The notes below the pieces were generated by a model. That model was not told the origin of the DNA and ran no database searches. It worked only from the letters and a program-made list of their open reading frames with translations. Position numbers and translations under genes: made by a program. A stretch of DNA of 42,655 nucleotides from the IMG/VR virus record IMGVR_UViG_3300025070_002720, positions 1 through 42,655 of that record; one strand, written 5' to 3'. Shown in pieces: positions 22,348 to 31,013 of this stretch (its first letter is position 1; every line of letters begins with the position of its first letter). The DNA comes from a virus.

Positions 22348-22364
22348 TATTATAACCTTTTATA

Positions 22365-22375
22365 TAATATAAGAA
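22365..22375 (-). promoter_or_regulatory. Putative promoter element ahead of the replication block
   Basis: Minus-strand TTCTTATATTA with a preceding T-run, 17 bases before the ATG at 22347, followed by TATAAAAGGTTATAATA. The element plus AAAGGTTAT leader is almost the same as at 5611. It lies at the border between tail and replication modules, where a new transcript is expected. Confidence 0.55.
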
Positions 22376-22394
22376 AAATAAATTGAATTACAAA

Positions 22395-23225
22395 CTAATA
22401 ATAATTATTTGCTGAATTACTTGTTAAATTGCTGTTGCCCATTGATTGATTGTCAGGGTCATTCATTACTTCATCAAAGGATTGGTTTAATCCGCCGCCG
22501 CCTCCACCGGTTGATCCTCCACCAGATGGAGAATTAGATTGTGAGATAGGGAGAGCTGGTGTATTATCTACAGGCTCTGGTCTTAGGAATGCTCTTGGTT
22601 TAACTTTTGGAGGTCTCTGTATGTTAGGTCTCTGTTGCTTAATTATTCTGATCTTCTCTTTTTTAGGTAAATCTTCAAATTTAAATCCTTTTACATCAGA
22701 TTCTATATTAACGAATTTATCATACTCTGTAATATATGTATCTAACCCTGTGATATTAAAAGATATTTCTTTTGTGTTTGCTTTATTTCTAGTTATTGCT
22801 CCTTTATATAAATAACCTTGGTTAAATATATCTTTTGCTGGTTTAGTTAAAATCCATTTCAATACATCTCCTTTGTAGTATTTCTTTTTAATTAGTTTTG
22901 TATAGTTAACTTTTTTTACTTCTATAATTTTACCTGTTGTAAAGTTTTTAAGAAAGTATCTAAACATGAATCCTCTATTATAATCTTCAGGAGTAGGGAA
23001 TACTGTTTCAGACTCAAAAGGAATTGTTTTCTTTCCATTAAAGATAATATCATTGTTATCTACTGAAATTAATTCTAAACCGGTATCTGTAGGAGATTCA
23101 CCTGCATATAACTTACCGGTATTTGTTTCAACATATGGACCTTGGTACTCTTGTCCAGTCCCTTTGAATGCAAACATTCCTAGTTTAGCAAATTTTAACA
23201 GGTATTTAAATACAGGTAGCCACAT
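22395..23225 (-). CDS. Probable baseplate/virion protein with Gly/Pro-rich tail
   Basis: A 276-residue protein. The N-terminal stretch (WLPVFKYLLKFAKLGMFAFKG) is hydrophobic and amphipathic. The middle is beta-rich with an FPTPEDYNRGFMFRYFLK stretch. Residues from about 190 are Pro/Arg-rich, then a low-complexity Ser/Gly linker (GGGSTGGGGGG) and an Asn/Ser-rich end. This is a structure-type protein, probably part of the baseplate because it directly follows the hub gene with a one-base overlap. No family is recognised. Confidence 0.6.
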   Translation of the reverse strand: MWLPVFKYLLKFAKLGMFAFKGTGQEYQGPYVETNTGKLYAGESPTDTGLELISVDNNDIIFNGKKTIPFESETVFPTPEDYNRGFMFRYFLKNFTTGKIIEVKKVNYTKLIKKKYYKGDVLKWILTKPAKDIFNQGYLYKGAITRNKANTKEISFNITGLDTYITEYDKFVNIESDVKGFKFEDLPKKEKIRIIKQQRPNIQRPPKVKPRAFLRPEPVDNTPALPISQSNSPSGGGSTGGGGGGLNQSFDEVMNDPDNQSMGNSNLTSNSANNYY

Positions 23226-26170
23226 TATACGATATCTTTATCAAAGTTATTCCAATTTACAGAAGCCCAATATGTTTTTAGTCTATCAAAAATTATTGGA
23301 GATCTTGGTTTATCATAATTAGCCATAGTTTCTTGATCTACTCTTTGGTTCTCTGTATCTACATGCCAAATATGCCATTCTTCAAGAGCAGCTTGTACCA
23401 TAGCAGTTATGTTTACAGCTGCTTTAGGTCTTAATACTATTACCATACCGTTTCCGTAATTTCCGTTTGAATCAGCTTTAAAGAATTTTTTCTTTACTGT
23501 GTGTATCACATTACCTCCGATTGCATGAAACTTTCTGTCTCCAATTTGTGATACATACGTAACCAAATCCCCATGAGATTTTCCGCCCCATCTAGAAGAA
23601 TTAAAGTTTAAAGTATTACCTGCTCTTCCTTTTATTATAATATCACCTACCTGAGGTTTAGTAGACTTTGCTGGTAGAGCTGTCCAATTAGCAGCACTTC
23701 TTGCTCCTTGTGCATACTTAGTATGTGCTGGAGCTTTAGGGAATGATGGGTCTCCTTTAAGCGCTACGTAGGATATAAATGCTGCACTCCAAGGAGTATT
23801 AGTAGGGGTTGTAACACCACTTCGTGTTTTATACTTAGGTCTATAATTTACATTGGTAGTATCCGGTACCGGTCTTTCTTTTACTATTGGTTTTGGAGCA
23901 GTAGGGTCTGTTGATGCTAACATAAACATTCTAGTAGTTATACTAGTCTCCCACCTACTATCATTACCTATTTCTTGTTCTATTTGAGTTACTATAAAAC
24001 CAACTTTACCATCGTACCTACTAGGCAGGATTCCTTTATTAACTTGAAATGATTCTCCAACTCTTAAGTTCGTTATTCCATCTGTACTGAAGGAAAGCTC
24101 TATTGGTATTAAACCAGAAAAACCAGCTGGCTTTTTCTTTCTTCGTTTTTCATCTTGTTCTATCGCATGTCTTATTGTTGAATACTTTTGATAATCAATC
24201 GTATTATCTAAAAATTTACTTCTATCGTAATGTCCTTGAGCATAACTTGAAAATGTTCCGCCAATCTTAGCAATAATTTCCTCTAATGATTTATTTTCTT
24301 CTTCTATCTTTTCTTTTATTAAGTTAGGGTTAGTAATAGAGTATCTGTTATAAAGATTTTTGTTAAATTGAAGTAAATTAGTATGTTTACGTTTAACAGT
24401 GTCTGATATTGTAGCGTTTAAAGATAAAGTGCTAACGATAGCACTAGAGATTTTAGAACTAATCTGTACTTTAGTAATAGACGATCCTGTTCCGGCTATG
24501 TTAAGAGTAGGTGCTGTTTTAACTGTTTGTTCAACAGGTATCGCTCTGTCCACAACACTCCATTCTTTATCATCCTCATCGTAATGTAAATCAAAGGAGT
24601 TAATACCTCCCATTGCTGTTTCACAGTCATTTAGAACCTGCTGTATTAAGGTAAATACTGATGTGGATGCTTTAGTATCTTCTTTATTTGCATCAAGAAA
24701 ACCGTTCTGTATCTCTAATAAATGATTTATATTTAAGCATATAGCTCCAGGGGACCTTGGGTCATAAGCGTCACCGTATTTTTCTTTTTGTTTTTTATGT
24801 GCTTCTTCAAATACTTTTGGAGGTAGTCCCCCGTGTGTAGAGTGGTTATCGAAAAAACTATTTCGCCAGTACCATTCATCAGAATTAAGATACCAAGCTT
24901 TTCCTGGGCCAATGTATGGGAGAAAACACACGCCAGGGTCTATAGACATATGTTCATGATAAGTACAGAACTGTTGTTTTGAATACGTAGTAGATAAATT
25001 AAAAGGTTTTCCGTCTTTCTCATCACCTCTTTGTAGAAATACTTTATCTAATAAGTCCATAAAGTCTCTTAATGAAATATACCAGTGGTAATTTTTGGAT
25101 TTATCCGAATTATCATCTTCATCTGCTTCTCCTTCTTCTTTATCTGCTTTTAATTCTACTGATCTATAGATTTCTATACCGTATGTTTTTTGTAGTTGTG
25201 CTTTAATGTATTCACTACTATACATACATGCTTGGAGTAAAGAGGATATAGCATCATTCACATCTGCCCCGGATTTTGTCTTAGACCCTGCAGTGTTATT
25301 TTTTTTAGCTATTTTTTTAAACTCTGCACCGTTTGCTGTGTATATAGTGGATTCTAAAGATTCCATAAGTTCCCCTTTAGAAATAAGAACTAATTTACAA
25401 TCGTAACTACCATCATTACCGTAGTCCCAAGAAAAATTAGTTACTTTAGCAAATAATGCTTCATAGTTACCGCCTGTTTTTAGTTTATATTCTTGCGCTT
25501 TATCCTGTGTTTTTAAAAGCTCTTCTCCTTTCAAGAACTTTTTTGAAACAGAGCGAGTACGGCTTTGTACTTCTCCATCTTCATCTATATAAGCGTTTGC
25601 TCCGTATTCAACTAAAACATCAAATCCAGGTTTAAAGTACAACTTATCTATAATATTTAAATCTTCTAATGTATTAACCTTTATATCTATATCTATCTGT
25701 TTTAGTGCACCATAGGTACTTTTAGAAGCTACTTTAAAGGAAGTTATTCCTGGCATAGACCTAAAACCTCTTTCTGAATTGGAGTAACTACTAGCTTTTT
25801 CGTCTACTAGATTTAACCCATCTTTCATATATGTTCGAAGTGGCTTTTCAGGGTCCATTTCTTGCCTTAGTACACCACCGCTAAGAACAAAATTTACGGC
25901 ATCGTCTGATCCTTTAGATCTAAATGTTGATAATGCATCTTGTGAAGCTTTTACGTCTTTTCCGTATACCTTCTCTTGAAGCTCTTTAAATTCTGCACCT
26001 AAAATTTCGTTTACGCCGGAAGTTATTTTTACCCACCCTCCTCTATTATTAAGTAAAGAGGTTTCTTCTACTGATCTGCTTTCTTTGGAGAGTAGTTCTT
26101 GCCTTAGTTTGAGTTGGTTAGCTGCTTCTTTATTTAAAGGGCCTCCGAATATTAATTTACTTTCTGCCAT
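23225..26170 (-). CDS. Large baseplate hub protein with DUF2272-like cell-wall domain
   Basis: A 981-residue tail protein. The first ~780 residues have the long beta-rich, insertion-rich look of a central hub/spike adaptor (T4 gp27-like role), including a VLVEYGANAYIDEDGEV segment and a GFIVTQIEQEIGNDSRWET stretch. The C-terminal ~150 residues resemble DUF2272 (NlpC/P60-like fold): PWSAAFISYV (Trp794), AHTKYAQ, KSHGDLVTYV (His866) and AIGGNVIHTV. Such a domain would open host peptidoglycan during infection. The position of the usual NlpC cysteine is Ala, as I recall for DUF2272 too, so catalysis is not proven. It is flanked by the LysM-like wedge gene and the 22395 baseplate gene. Confidence 0.82.
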   Translation of the reverse strand: MAESKLIFGGPLNKEAANQLKLRQELLSKESRSVEETSLLNNRGGWVKITSGVNEILGAEFKELQEKVYGKDVKASQDALSTFRSKGSDDAVNFVLSGGVLRQEMDPEKPLRTYMKDGLNLVDEKASSYSNSERGFRSMPGITSFKVASKSTYGALKQIDIDIKVNTLEDLNIIDKLYFKPGFDVLVEYGANAYIDEDGEVQSRTRSVSKKFLKGEELLKTQDKAQEYKLKTGGNYEALFAKVTNFSWDYGNDGSYDCKLVLISKGELMESLESTIYTANGAEFKKIAKKNNTAGSKTKSGADVNDAISSLLQACMYSSEYIKAQLQKTYGIEIYRSVELKADKEEGEADEDDNSDKSKNYHWYISLRDFMDLLDKVFLQRGDEKDGKPFNLSTTYSKQQFCTYHEHMSIDPGVCFLPYIGPGKAWYLNSDEWYWRNSFFDNHSTHGGLPPKVFEEAHKKQKEKYGDAYDPRSPGAICLNINHLLEIQNGFLDANKEDTKASTSVFTLIQQVLNDCETAMGGINSFDLHYDEDDKEWSVVDRAIPVEQTVKTAPTLNIAGTGSSITKVQISSKISSAIVSTLSLNATISDTVKRKHTNLLQFNKNLYNRYSITNPNLIKEKIEEENKSLEEIIAKIGGTFSSYAQGHYDRSKFLDNTIDYQKYSTIRHAIEQDEKRRKKKPAGFSGLIPIELSFSTDGITNLRVGESFQVNKGILPSRYDGKVGFIVTQIEQEIGNDSRWETSITTRMFMLASTDPTAPKPIVKERPVPDTTNVNYRPKYKTRSGVTTPTNTPWSAAFISYVALKGDPSFPKAPAHTKYAQGARSAANWTALPAKSTKPQVGDIIIKGRAGNTLNFNSSRWGGKSHGDLVTYVSQIGDRKFHAIGGNVIHTVKKKFFKADSNGNYGNGMVIVLRPKAAVNITAMVQAALEEWHIWHVDTENQRVDQETMANYDKPRSPIIFDRLKTYWASVNWNNFDKDIV

Positions 26171-26473
26171 CTACCTATCATTATTGAGCTCGTTAAATTC
26201 ATCTAAAATGGTATTAACATCCATAGGTATTCTGATTTGTATTCCCGGTGCTACAACTAAAGAGTCTTTTTTTTCTTTATTTACTCCTGCTATAATCCAC
26301 CAAAGAGATGAATCACTGTAATACTGTAGAGCTAAAGTATCAAATCTATCACCTGCAGTAGTAATAACGTATATGTCTTTTAAAGATTCCTTTATTTCAG
26401 GAAATATAATATTTCTTCTGTAGTTAAAACCTTCAGAATTTGATAACGTTTTAATATCTTTGTACCTATTCAT
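26171..26473 (-). CDS. LysM-like baseplate wedge / tail protein X (gp53-like)
   Basis: A 100-residue protein with a single LysM-type repeat: IYVITTAGDRFDTLALQYY, then DSSLWWIIAGVNKEKKDS and VVAPGIQIRIP (residues about 34-83). This GDRxDxLAxxxYxDxxLWWxIAxxN pattern is typical of tail protein X and T4 gp53-like wedge proteins that lock the baseplate onto the tube. It ends one base before the hub gene starts. Assignment to the baseplate is well supported by motif and context. Confidence 0.82.
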   Translation of the reverse strand: MNRYKDIKTLSNSEGFNYRRNIIFPEIKESLKDIYVITTAGDRFDTLALQYYSDSSLWWIIAGVNKEKKDSLVVAPGIQIRIPMDVNTILDEFNELNNDR

Positions 26474-26476
26474 GGG

Positions 26477-27970
26477 TTAAAATTCTGCTTTAAATATTGT
26501 ATTCTGTTTTCCTATAAATTCATTACCGTATCTTGGTGTATCTTGATGTATAGGAGTGAAACTTATAGATACATCTAAAACTGTTGGAAGTTTTTTAGTT
26601 TCTGTCTGTCCTTCACTGGTTCCTATAGTTGCATTTTTTTCATCCATTCCTTCTGTATGCCAGATATAATCTGGATTCCATGTTAATGACACGCTTGTGA
26701 TTATTCCTGTAGCATCAGATAAATAATCCCCTATAGTCAAGGATACTATCTGGCCTCTCATATACCCTCCTCCAACGTATGTAGGTGCTGTTGTTCCTGC
26801 TAGAAGGTTTAGTTTTTGGTATAAAGGGAGTATTTCTTCTTTGGTATTTGCTGCTATTTTAAAGGAACACTCTATACTTCTATTAAATCCTCCGTAGGAA
26901 TAGAAAGTTTCTGCTCTACCTACATAGTTATGATCATTCCAGTTACCAGTAAAACTATCGCTAAAGCTATCTATAAACGCCCTAAAAGGTAGGTAGGTGA
27001 CTTCTGAGTTATCTTCTTTACCTCTTCTAGGGGTTATAACTTTAAAGTTAAAATCAATTAGATCCTTATAGTATTGATTTTCAAAATCATTTGGGTCAAT
27101 AATCGTTGTACCTTTAGATAAATCTCCAATAATAGGACCTAGCCCATTTATTCTATCTATTACTTCTATAGTAGTATCTTTACTATCTTTATCCCTTAGT
27201 AGTTTACTCTTCAGATTAACACTATATTTGTTTCTATCAAAACCAAAATTAGCTTGTTCGTATCCGTGGCTTCTATTTTCTGCTGAAACGTAAAGGACTG
27301 TATATTCAGAACCAATTTTATTTTTATTTAACTGCTCTGGTTTATTTCTATCTGTTTTAGATATAATAGTTGGAGCTGTAGTTGCAGGATTGTATAAATC
27401 TTTTAATTTAATACCATCTGCTGCAGAATCTTCAAACTTATCTACATAAGTGGTGAGTATTTTACCTCTAAACGTACTATCCTCTGGGTTTTCTAATCTA
27501 CCTTTTGTTGTTATATTATTAGTACCTTTGTTGTATAGTGCATTTGGTACTTTGTTTTTATACTCTATATGTCCTCTAACGCCTGGTAAATACCCTCTTT
27601 TTCCTGCAAAACCTTCTACGAAGTGTAAACCAGTTCCTGAAACAGGAACTTGTGCTAGAGTTGAAGCTAATTTAGTTACGGTACCTACGACTCCTCCTAA
27701 AAGCTTTTTGCCGAAACCAGCATCAGGGTTTTGAATTCCTTTTTCTATTATTCCTAATGCTGCCTGATTAGAAGCAAATTTTAATGCTGCTGGAGTTTGG
27801 GTTAGTAGTTTGCTTATTCTTTTTAAATCATCTATCCTTTTAGATCCTTCCAAGGCTATACCCTTAGGGCTTGGATTAGCATTAATATCCTTTACTACTA
27901 AAGGCTCAGTGCTTCCAAACTCACCATAAGTCAAGGACTTAAGATTAGTATTCAAATCTATTAAAGGCAT
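26477..27970 (-). CDS. Baseplate tail-tube-initiator-like protein (gp48/gp54-like)
   Basis: A 497-residue protein. The N-terminal half is low-complexity and may wrap other parts. The C-terminal half carries a tube-fold pattern: NYVGRAETFYSYGG-FNRSIECSFKIAA, then LPLYQKLNLLAG, GGYMRGQIVSLTIGDYL and DVSISFTPIHQD. This order resembles the tube-cap/initiator proteins that start tube polymerisation on the baseplate. It stands between the small 27995 protein and the LysM-like wedge protein. The exact T4 equivalent (gp48 or gp54) cannot be fixed by eye. Confidence 0.65.
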   Translation of the reverse strand: MPLIDLNTNLKSLTYGEFGSTEPLVVKDINANPSPKGIALEGSKRIDDLKRISKLLTQTPAALKFASNQAALGIIEKGIQNPDAGFGKKLLGGVVGTVTKLASTLAQVPVSGTGLHFVEGFAGKRGYLPGVRGHIEYKNKVPNALYNKGTNNITTKGRLENPEDSTFRGKILTTYVDKFEDSAADGIKLKDLYNPATTAPTIISKTDRNKPEQLNKNKIGSEYTVLYVSAENRSHGYEQANFGFDRNKYSVNLKSKLLRDKDSKDTTIEVIDRINGLGPIIGDLSKGTTIIDPNDFENQYYKDLIDFNFKVITPRRGKEDNSEVTYLPFRAFIDSFSDSFTGNWNDHNYVGRAETFYSYGGFNRSIECSFKIAANTKEEILPLYQKLNLLAGTTAPTYVGGGYMRGQIVSLTIGDYLSDATGIITSVSLTWNPDYIWHTEGMDEKNATIGTSEGQTETKKLPTVLDVSISFTPIHQDTPRYGNEFIGKQNTIFKAEF

Positions 27971-27994
27971 GCTTTAAAATTTAATAATTAATTA

Positions 27995-28240
27995 CTAGTT
28001 ATTTCCTGTTCCGTCTACAGCTCTAGTACGTACTCCTTTCTCAGGTAAATTATCTAAGTAATTGTTGCTAGGTTTGAGACCTTTTAGACTCAATTTAGAT
28101 TGCTGTGCCAAAATATCTGGATTGTCTGTTATTGATGAGTTGGCATGTAGAGTTGATGTAATTTTAGCACCCTCTCTTTTACTAGGTGTTTGACCTTTTA
28201 GGCTTAGTACTGATTCTTTTACTTTGTTTAATAATGACAT
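27995..28240 (-). CDS. Small virion-type protein with LSLKG repeats
   Basis: An 81-residue protein with two related peptides, VLSLKGQTPSK (residues 11-21) and KLSLKGLKPSNNYLDN (49-64). Short xxLxLxGxxP peptides repeat in small tail or linker proteins of related phages, as I recall. It lies between the tape measure and the tube-initiator-like gene, so a tail-tip role is likely. Its start is preceded by the 19-base element described at 28263. Confidence 0.55.
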   Translation of the reverse strand: MSLLNKVKESVLSLKGQTPSKREGAKITSTLHANSSITDNPDILAQQSKLSLKGLKPSNNYLDNLPEKGVRTRAVDGTGNN

Positions 28241-28262
28241 GTTTATAATTTATTAAAGTTCG

Positions 28263-28281
28263 TTATATAATATAAATAGCA
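28263..28281 (-). promoter_or_regulatory. 19-base element, copy 1 (putative late promoter)
   Basis: Minus-strand TGCTATTTATATTATATAA, ending 23 bases before the ATG at 28240. An identical 19-mer lies at 30682-30700 ahead of the tape measure, and a relaxed copy at 35003-35021 ahead of 34967. Identity over 19 bases upstream of separate virion genes suggests a late promoter or a leader control site. Confidence 0.5.
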
Positions 28282-30669
28282 CTAAGTACTAAGTTTAGCT
28301 CCTAAAGCTAGTGCTGATCCTACTTTACTACCGTCAAGGTAGACATCTCCACCTTGTTTTACAATATGTATTAATTCTTCTAGGAGTTTTTCTACATTCC
28401 CACCTAGTTTTGTTCCACCAGCCATGGTTATTGTATCCTTAGGATTAGATCTAATTGTAAAATCATCTACCTTCATAGGTTCTGCAGAACGTGATTTGGA
28501 TTGTTTTATATCTCTTACTGCGAGTCCAGCATCTATTGCTACGGATGCTGCTGTTCCTATACCAGGTATAAGGCTTGCTCCACCGGATGCTAATTCTAGT
28601 GCTGCTCCTGCGTAATCGCCTTTTGCTGCTCTGCTTATAGCAAATCCGACTCCTGCTAGTGCTCCAATTATAGGTATTTTTTTAAGTAACGACTTACCAA
28701 CTGCTTTTGCTCCTATTTTACCAGCTGTCTTTGCTAAGTTTTTACCTCCTGTTTTTGCAACAGTTTTTGTAAGTGTTTTAGCGCCTGCCTTACCGCCCAT
28801 ACCTAATACACTTTTAAGACCTTTTGCTCCTTTTGTTAAATTTTTAAAAACCTTTAAAAGGCCTTTAAATTTTTTGAATATAGAAAGAGCTCCAATGGCG
28901 CCAACAGTAGTTAATATAAGTCCTGAATATTCTGTCATCTTAGAAAAGAATCCTGCTATTGTTTTTAATGGATCTCCTAAAGCTTTAACTGATTCAGTCA
29001 TTTCTTGCTGTAATTCTTGTTGTGCTTCTGCTGCAGTTTTTGTTTCTAATTGGCGCAGTAGTTCCTCTGCTCCTGCTGTTCCTCTAATTTTTGCTAATGC
29101 TGCTTCTCGCTTTTCTTCATCTTTTATAAGAAGTGCTTTTTCATATTGCTTCCTAACTGCTTCATCTAGAGATTTACTTTGATCTCCACCTAATTTCTTT
29201 ATAGCTTCCTGCTTTATTAACGTTTCAGCTACTTCCTCTCTAGACATCCCCATTGACTTTGCAAGAGCGTTTTGCTGTAGAACGTTTAATTTGCCAAATT
29301 CTTCTGCTGATCCCATTTCTCTAGCTAATTCTGCTGCTAAAGTAGCTTGATCTCCTGATAGGGCTGCTGCACGTGCTTTATCTAAGTTAATATTTCTTCC
29401 TAACATTAATTCAGCTTCCATTTCACTTGCAATGGAACTTTCAAAATCTAATAAGTTATCAGCCGCACTATTTAATTGATTGAAGTTTAATCCTAATTTC
29501 CTTGCTTGGTAAGCTGCTTTTGCAATTCCGCCTGGGAATTTCTGAGTTGTTAATTGTGTTGCTGATGATGCTGATGCAACATCTTTCATTATATCTTGAT
29601 ACCTAACAGCAGATTTATTGCTGACGTTTTGTAGTTTTACTTGTCCTACTAAATTATCGTTAAAAGTTTTTAAATCTGTTCCGGATGCTGCTGTGAATTG
29701 TGCTAGTTTTGCTGCTTCTTCAGCAGAAATGCCTAACTTCTTTGTCATTGTACCGAAAGCAACTAGGGTATCGTCAGATAAGTCAGCTGTTACTCCCATT
29801 GCGTCGGACATTGCATGTTGAGTTGCAAGCATTTCTTTACTAGTAAGACTCTTTGTTGCTTTTCCTAGAGCAATAAACCTATCATCCAGTTTATCTGCTT
29901 CCTGGTATGACATGTTAAAATTCCTTTGCATGTCAACTAAAGTCTCATTTGTTCTAATAAGTCCTTTGGTAACTTTACCTACAGTAAACGCAAGTGCCAT
30001 TTTTGAAACAGCTCCTAGAAGAGATTTACCGCCTGCAACCATTGCATTTCCTCCTTCTGCTGCTGCTGCTCTTGCTGATTTGGCAGCAGTTTCAAACTCT
30101 CCAAATACTTTACTCAAGCCAGGTATATCTTTAACGAACCCAGCCATTTTATCAAAGAAGTTAGATTCCTCGTTTATTTTTTGTGCGGCATCGGCTACTT
30201 CTTCAAAATTTTGTGCTAATCTTGATGCTTCAGATGTAGCGGCATTAAGTTGCTTTAAAGTTTTATTAATAGCTCTACGTTCTTTATCTGAAGCGGTGAC
30301 TCTAGCATCTGATAATACTTTAATTTGTGAATCTAACTCTGCTATTTTACCTTTTAAACGTGCTTGTGCTCTTGATGCTGTAGCTAATGCTTTTTCAGAT
30401 TTTAGTTTATCTTTATCAAGTCTTGCAATAATTTTTGCTTCGTTTTGAATACCTTTTACTGCACTAGCGGAGTTTTTCATTGCTGAGGTGAACTCTTCTC
30501 CGTCTTTAGCTGCTTGGCTAATATTACTAACCATGTCTGCAAATGCATTATTCGATAGAATAGCATCTTCTCGTAAGTCAGCCAATCGTTCTCCAGCTCT
30601 AGCTAAATTTTCTGCTAATGCTTTTGCTTCTTTTGGATCTGGTATATTTTTATTTCCTTCTTCAGCCAT
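28282..30669 (-). CDS. Tail tape measure protein
   Basis: A 795-residue protein setting tail length. It starts with long Ala/Lys/Glu-rich heptad helices (about 1-170), has a helical core rich in Ala, and then strong hydrophobic segments near 570-600 (LILTTVGAIGALSIF) and 660-715 (PIIGALAGVGFAISRAA) typical of tape measures that insert into the host membrane. The length would give a tail of ordinary myovirus size. Gene order chaperones, then tape measure, then baseplate is as expected. The identity rests on composition, length and place. Confidence 0.88.
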   Translation of the reverse strand: MAEEGNKNIPDPKEAKALAENLARAGERLADLREDAILSNNAFADMVSNISQAAKDGEEFTSAMKNSASAVKGIQNEAKIIARLDKDKLKSEKALATASRAQARLKGKIAELDSQIKVLSDARVTASDKERRAINKTLKQLNAATSEASRLAQNFEEVADAAQKINEESNFFDKMAGFVKDIPGLSKVFGEFETAAKSARAAAAEGGNAMVAGGKSLLGAVSKMALAFTVGKVTKGLIRTNETLVDMQRNFNMSYQEADKLDDRFIALGKATKSLTSKEMLATQHAMSDAMGVTADLSDDTLVAFGTMTKKLGISAEEAAKLAQFTAASGTDLKTFNDNLVGQVKLQNVSNKSAVRYQDIMKDVASASSATQLTTQKFPGGIAKAAYQARKLGLNFNQLNSAADNLLDFESSIASEMEAELMLGRNINLDKARAAALSGDQATLAAELAREMGSAEEFGKLNVLQQNALAKSMGMSREEVAETLIKQEAIKKLGGDQSKSLDEAVRKQYEKALLIKDEEKREAALAKIRGTAGAEELLRQLETKTAAEAQQELQQEMTESVKALGDPLKTIAGFFSKMTEYSGLILTTVGAIGALSIFKKFKGLLKVFKNLTKGAKGLKSVLGMGGKAGAKTLTKTVAKTGGKNLAKTAGKIGAKAVGKSLLKKIPIIGALAGVGFAISRAAKGDYAGAALELASGGASLIPGIGTAASVAIDAGLAVRDIKQSKSRSAEPMKVDDFTIRSNPKDTITMAGGTKLGGNVEKLLEELIHIVKQGGDVYLDGSKVGSALALGAKLST

Positions 30670-30681
30670 TTATAGGGTGGT

Positions 30682-30700
30682 TTATATAATATAAATAGCA
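30682..30700 (-). promoter_or_regulatory. 19-base element, copy 2 ahead of the tape measure
   Basis: Minus-strand TGCTATTTATATTATATAA, identical to 28263-28281, located 12 bases upstream of the ATG at 30669. Its first bases abut the terminator stem at 30699-30727. A terminator followed at once by a promoter-like element would separate the chaperone and tape-measure transcripts. Confidence 0.5.
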
Positions 30701-30727
30701 AAGGCCTCTTTTATTTAGAAGCCTTTG
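30699..30727 (-). terminator. Hairpin at the end of the tail chaperone genes
   Basis: CAAAGGC (30721-30727 read on the minus strand) pairs with GCCTTTG (30699-30705) for seven bases, extended by a partial AGA/TCT pairing over one bulge, around an AT-rich loop. The stem contains the last codons and stop of the gene at 30711. The U-run behind it is poor, so efficiency is uncertain. Confidence 0.5.
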
Positions 30728-31013
30728 TTGAATAACTAGGTTTTATATTAGGTCTTGCAATTGACGTTTTTGTTTTTGCGGGTGTTGGTGCTTTTTCTTC
30801 ATTTGCCTGTTGAAAATGTTCTCTTATTTTGTTAAAAGTAAACTTTCTTAACCAAATAGGCATATTATAGACTGTATGCCAATCGTACCCGCCATTGCCG
30901 TGGAATACTATATCATGTATATTGTTAAAAACACTTAACCTATATTCAGGCGTCAGGCCAAAAAAAGTTAAGCCCGATGGGCAAATCAACTTCCTCCTCT
31001 CCACCTTCTTCAT
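30711..31013 (-). CDS. Tail assembly chaperone downstream frame (gp51-like position)
   Basis: A 100-residue basic protein beginning MKKVERRKLICPSG. It overlaps the 3' end of the gp26-like gene by 68 bases in the +1 frame and contains PEYRLSVFNNIHDIVFHGNGGYDWHTVYNMPIWLRKF in parts, a T4-tail-chaperone-like small domain rich in Trp and Tyr, with a Lys/Pro tail. Placed immediately before the tape measure, it fits the second chaperone. It may be made separately from its ATG or as a frameshift extension of the upstream protein at the U7 tract (30960-30966). Confidence 0.68.
   Translation of the reverse strand: MKKVERRKLICPSGLTFFGLTPEYRLSVFNNIHDIVFHGNGGYDWHTVYNMPIWLRKFTFNKIREHFQQANEEKAPTPAKTKTSIARPNIKPSYSTKASK

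Noticed and set aside
22450-22815. A 121-codon plus-strand frame with a Pro-rich run
   Set aside because: Its Pro run is the reverse complement of the Gly-rich linker of the 22395 protein, so it is a shadow.
29912-30448. A 178-codon plus-strand frame opposite the tape measure
   Set aside because: Antisense to an Ala/Lys/Glu-rich gene, where reversed codons give long Ser/Ala/Leu frames. No leader or family signs, and no other plus-strand gene exists here.
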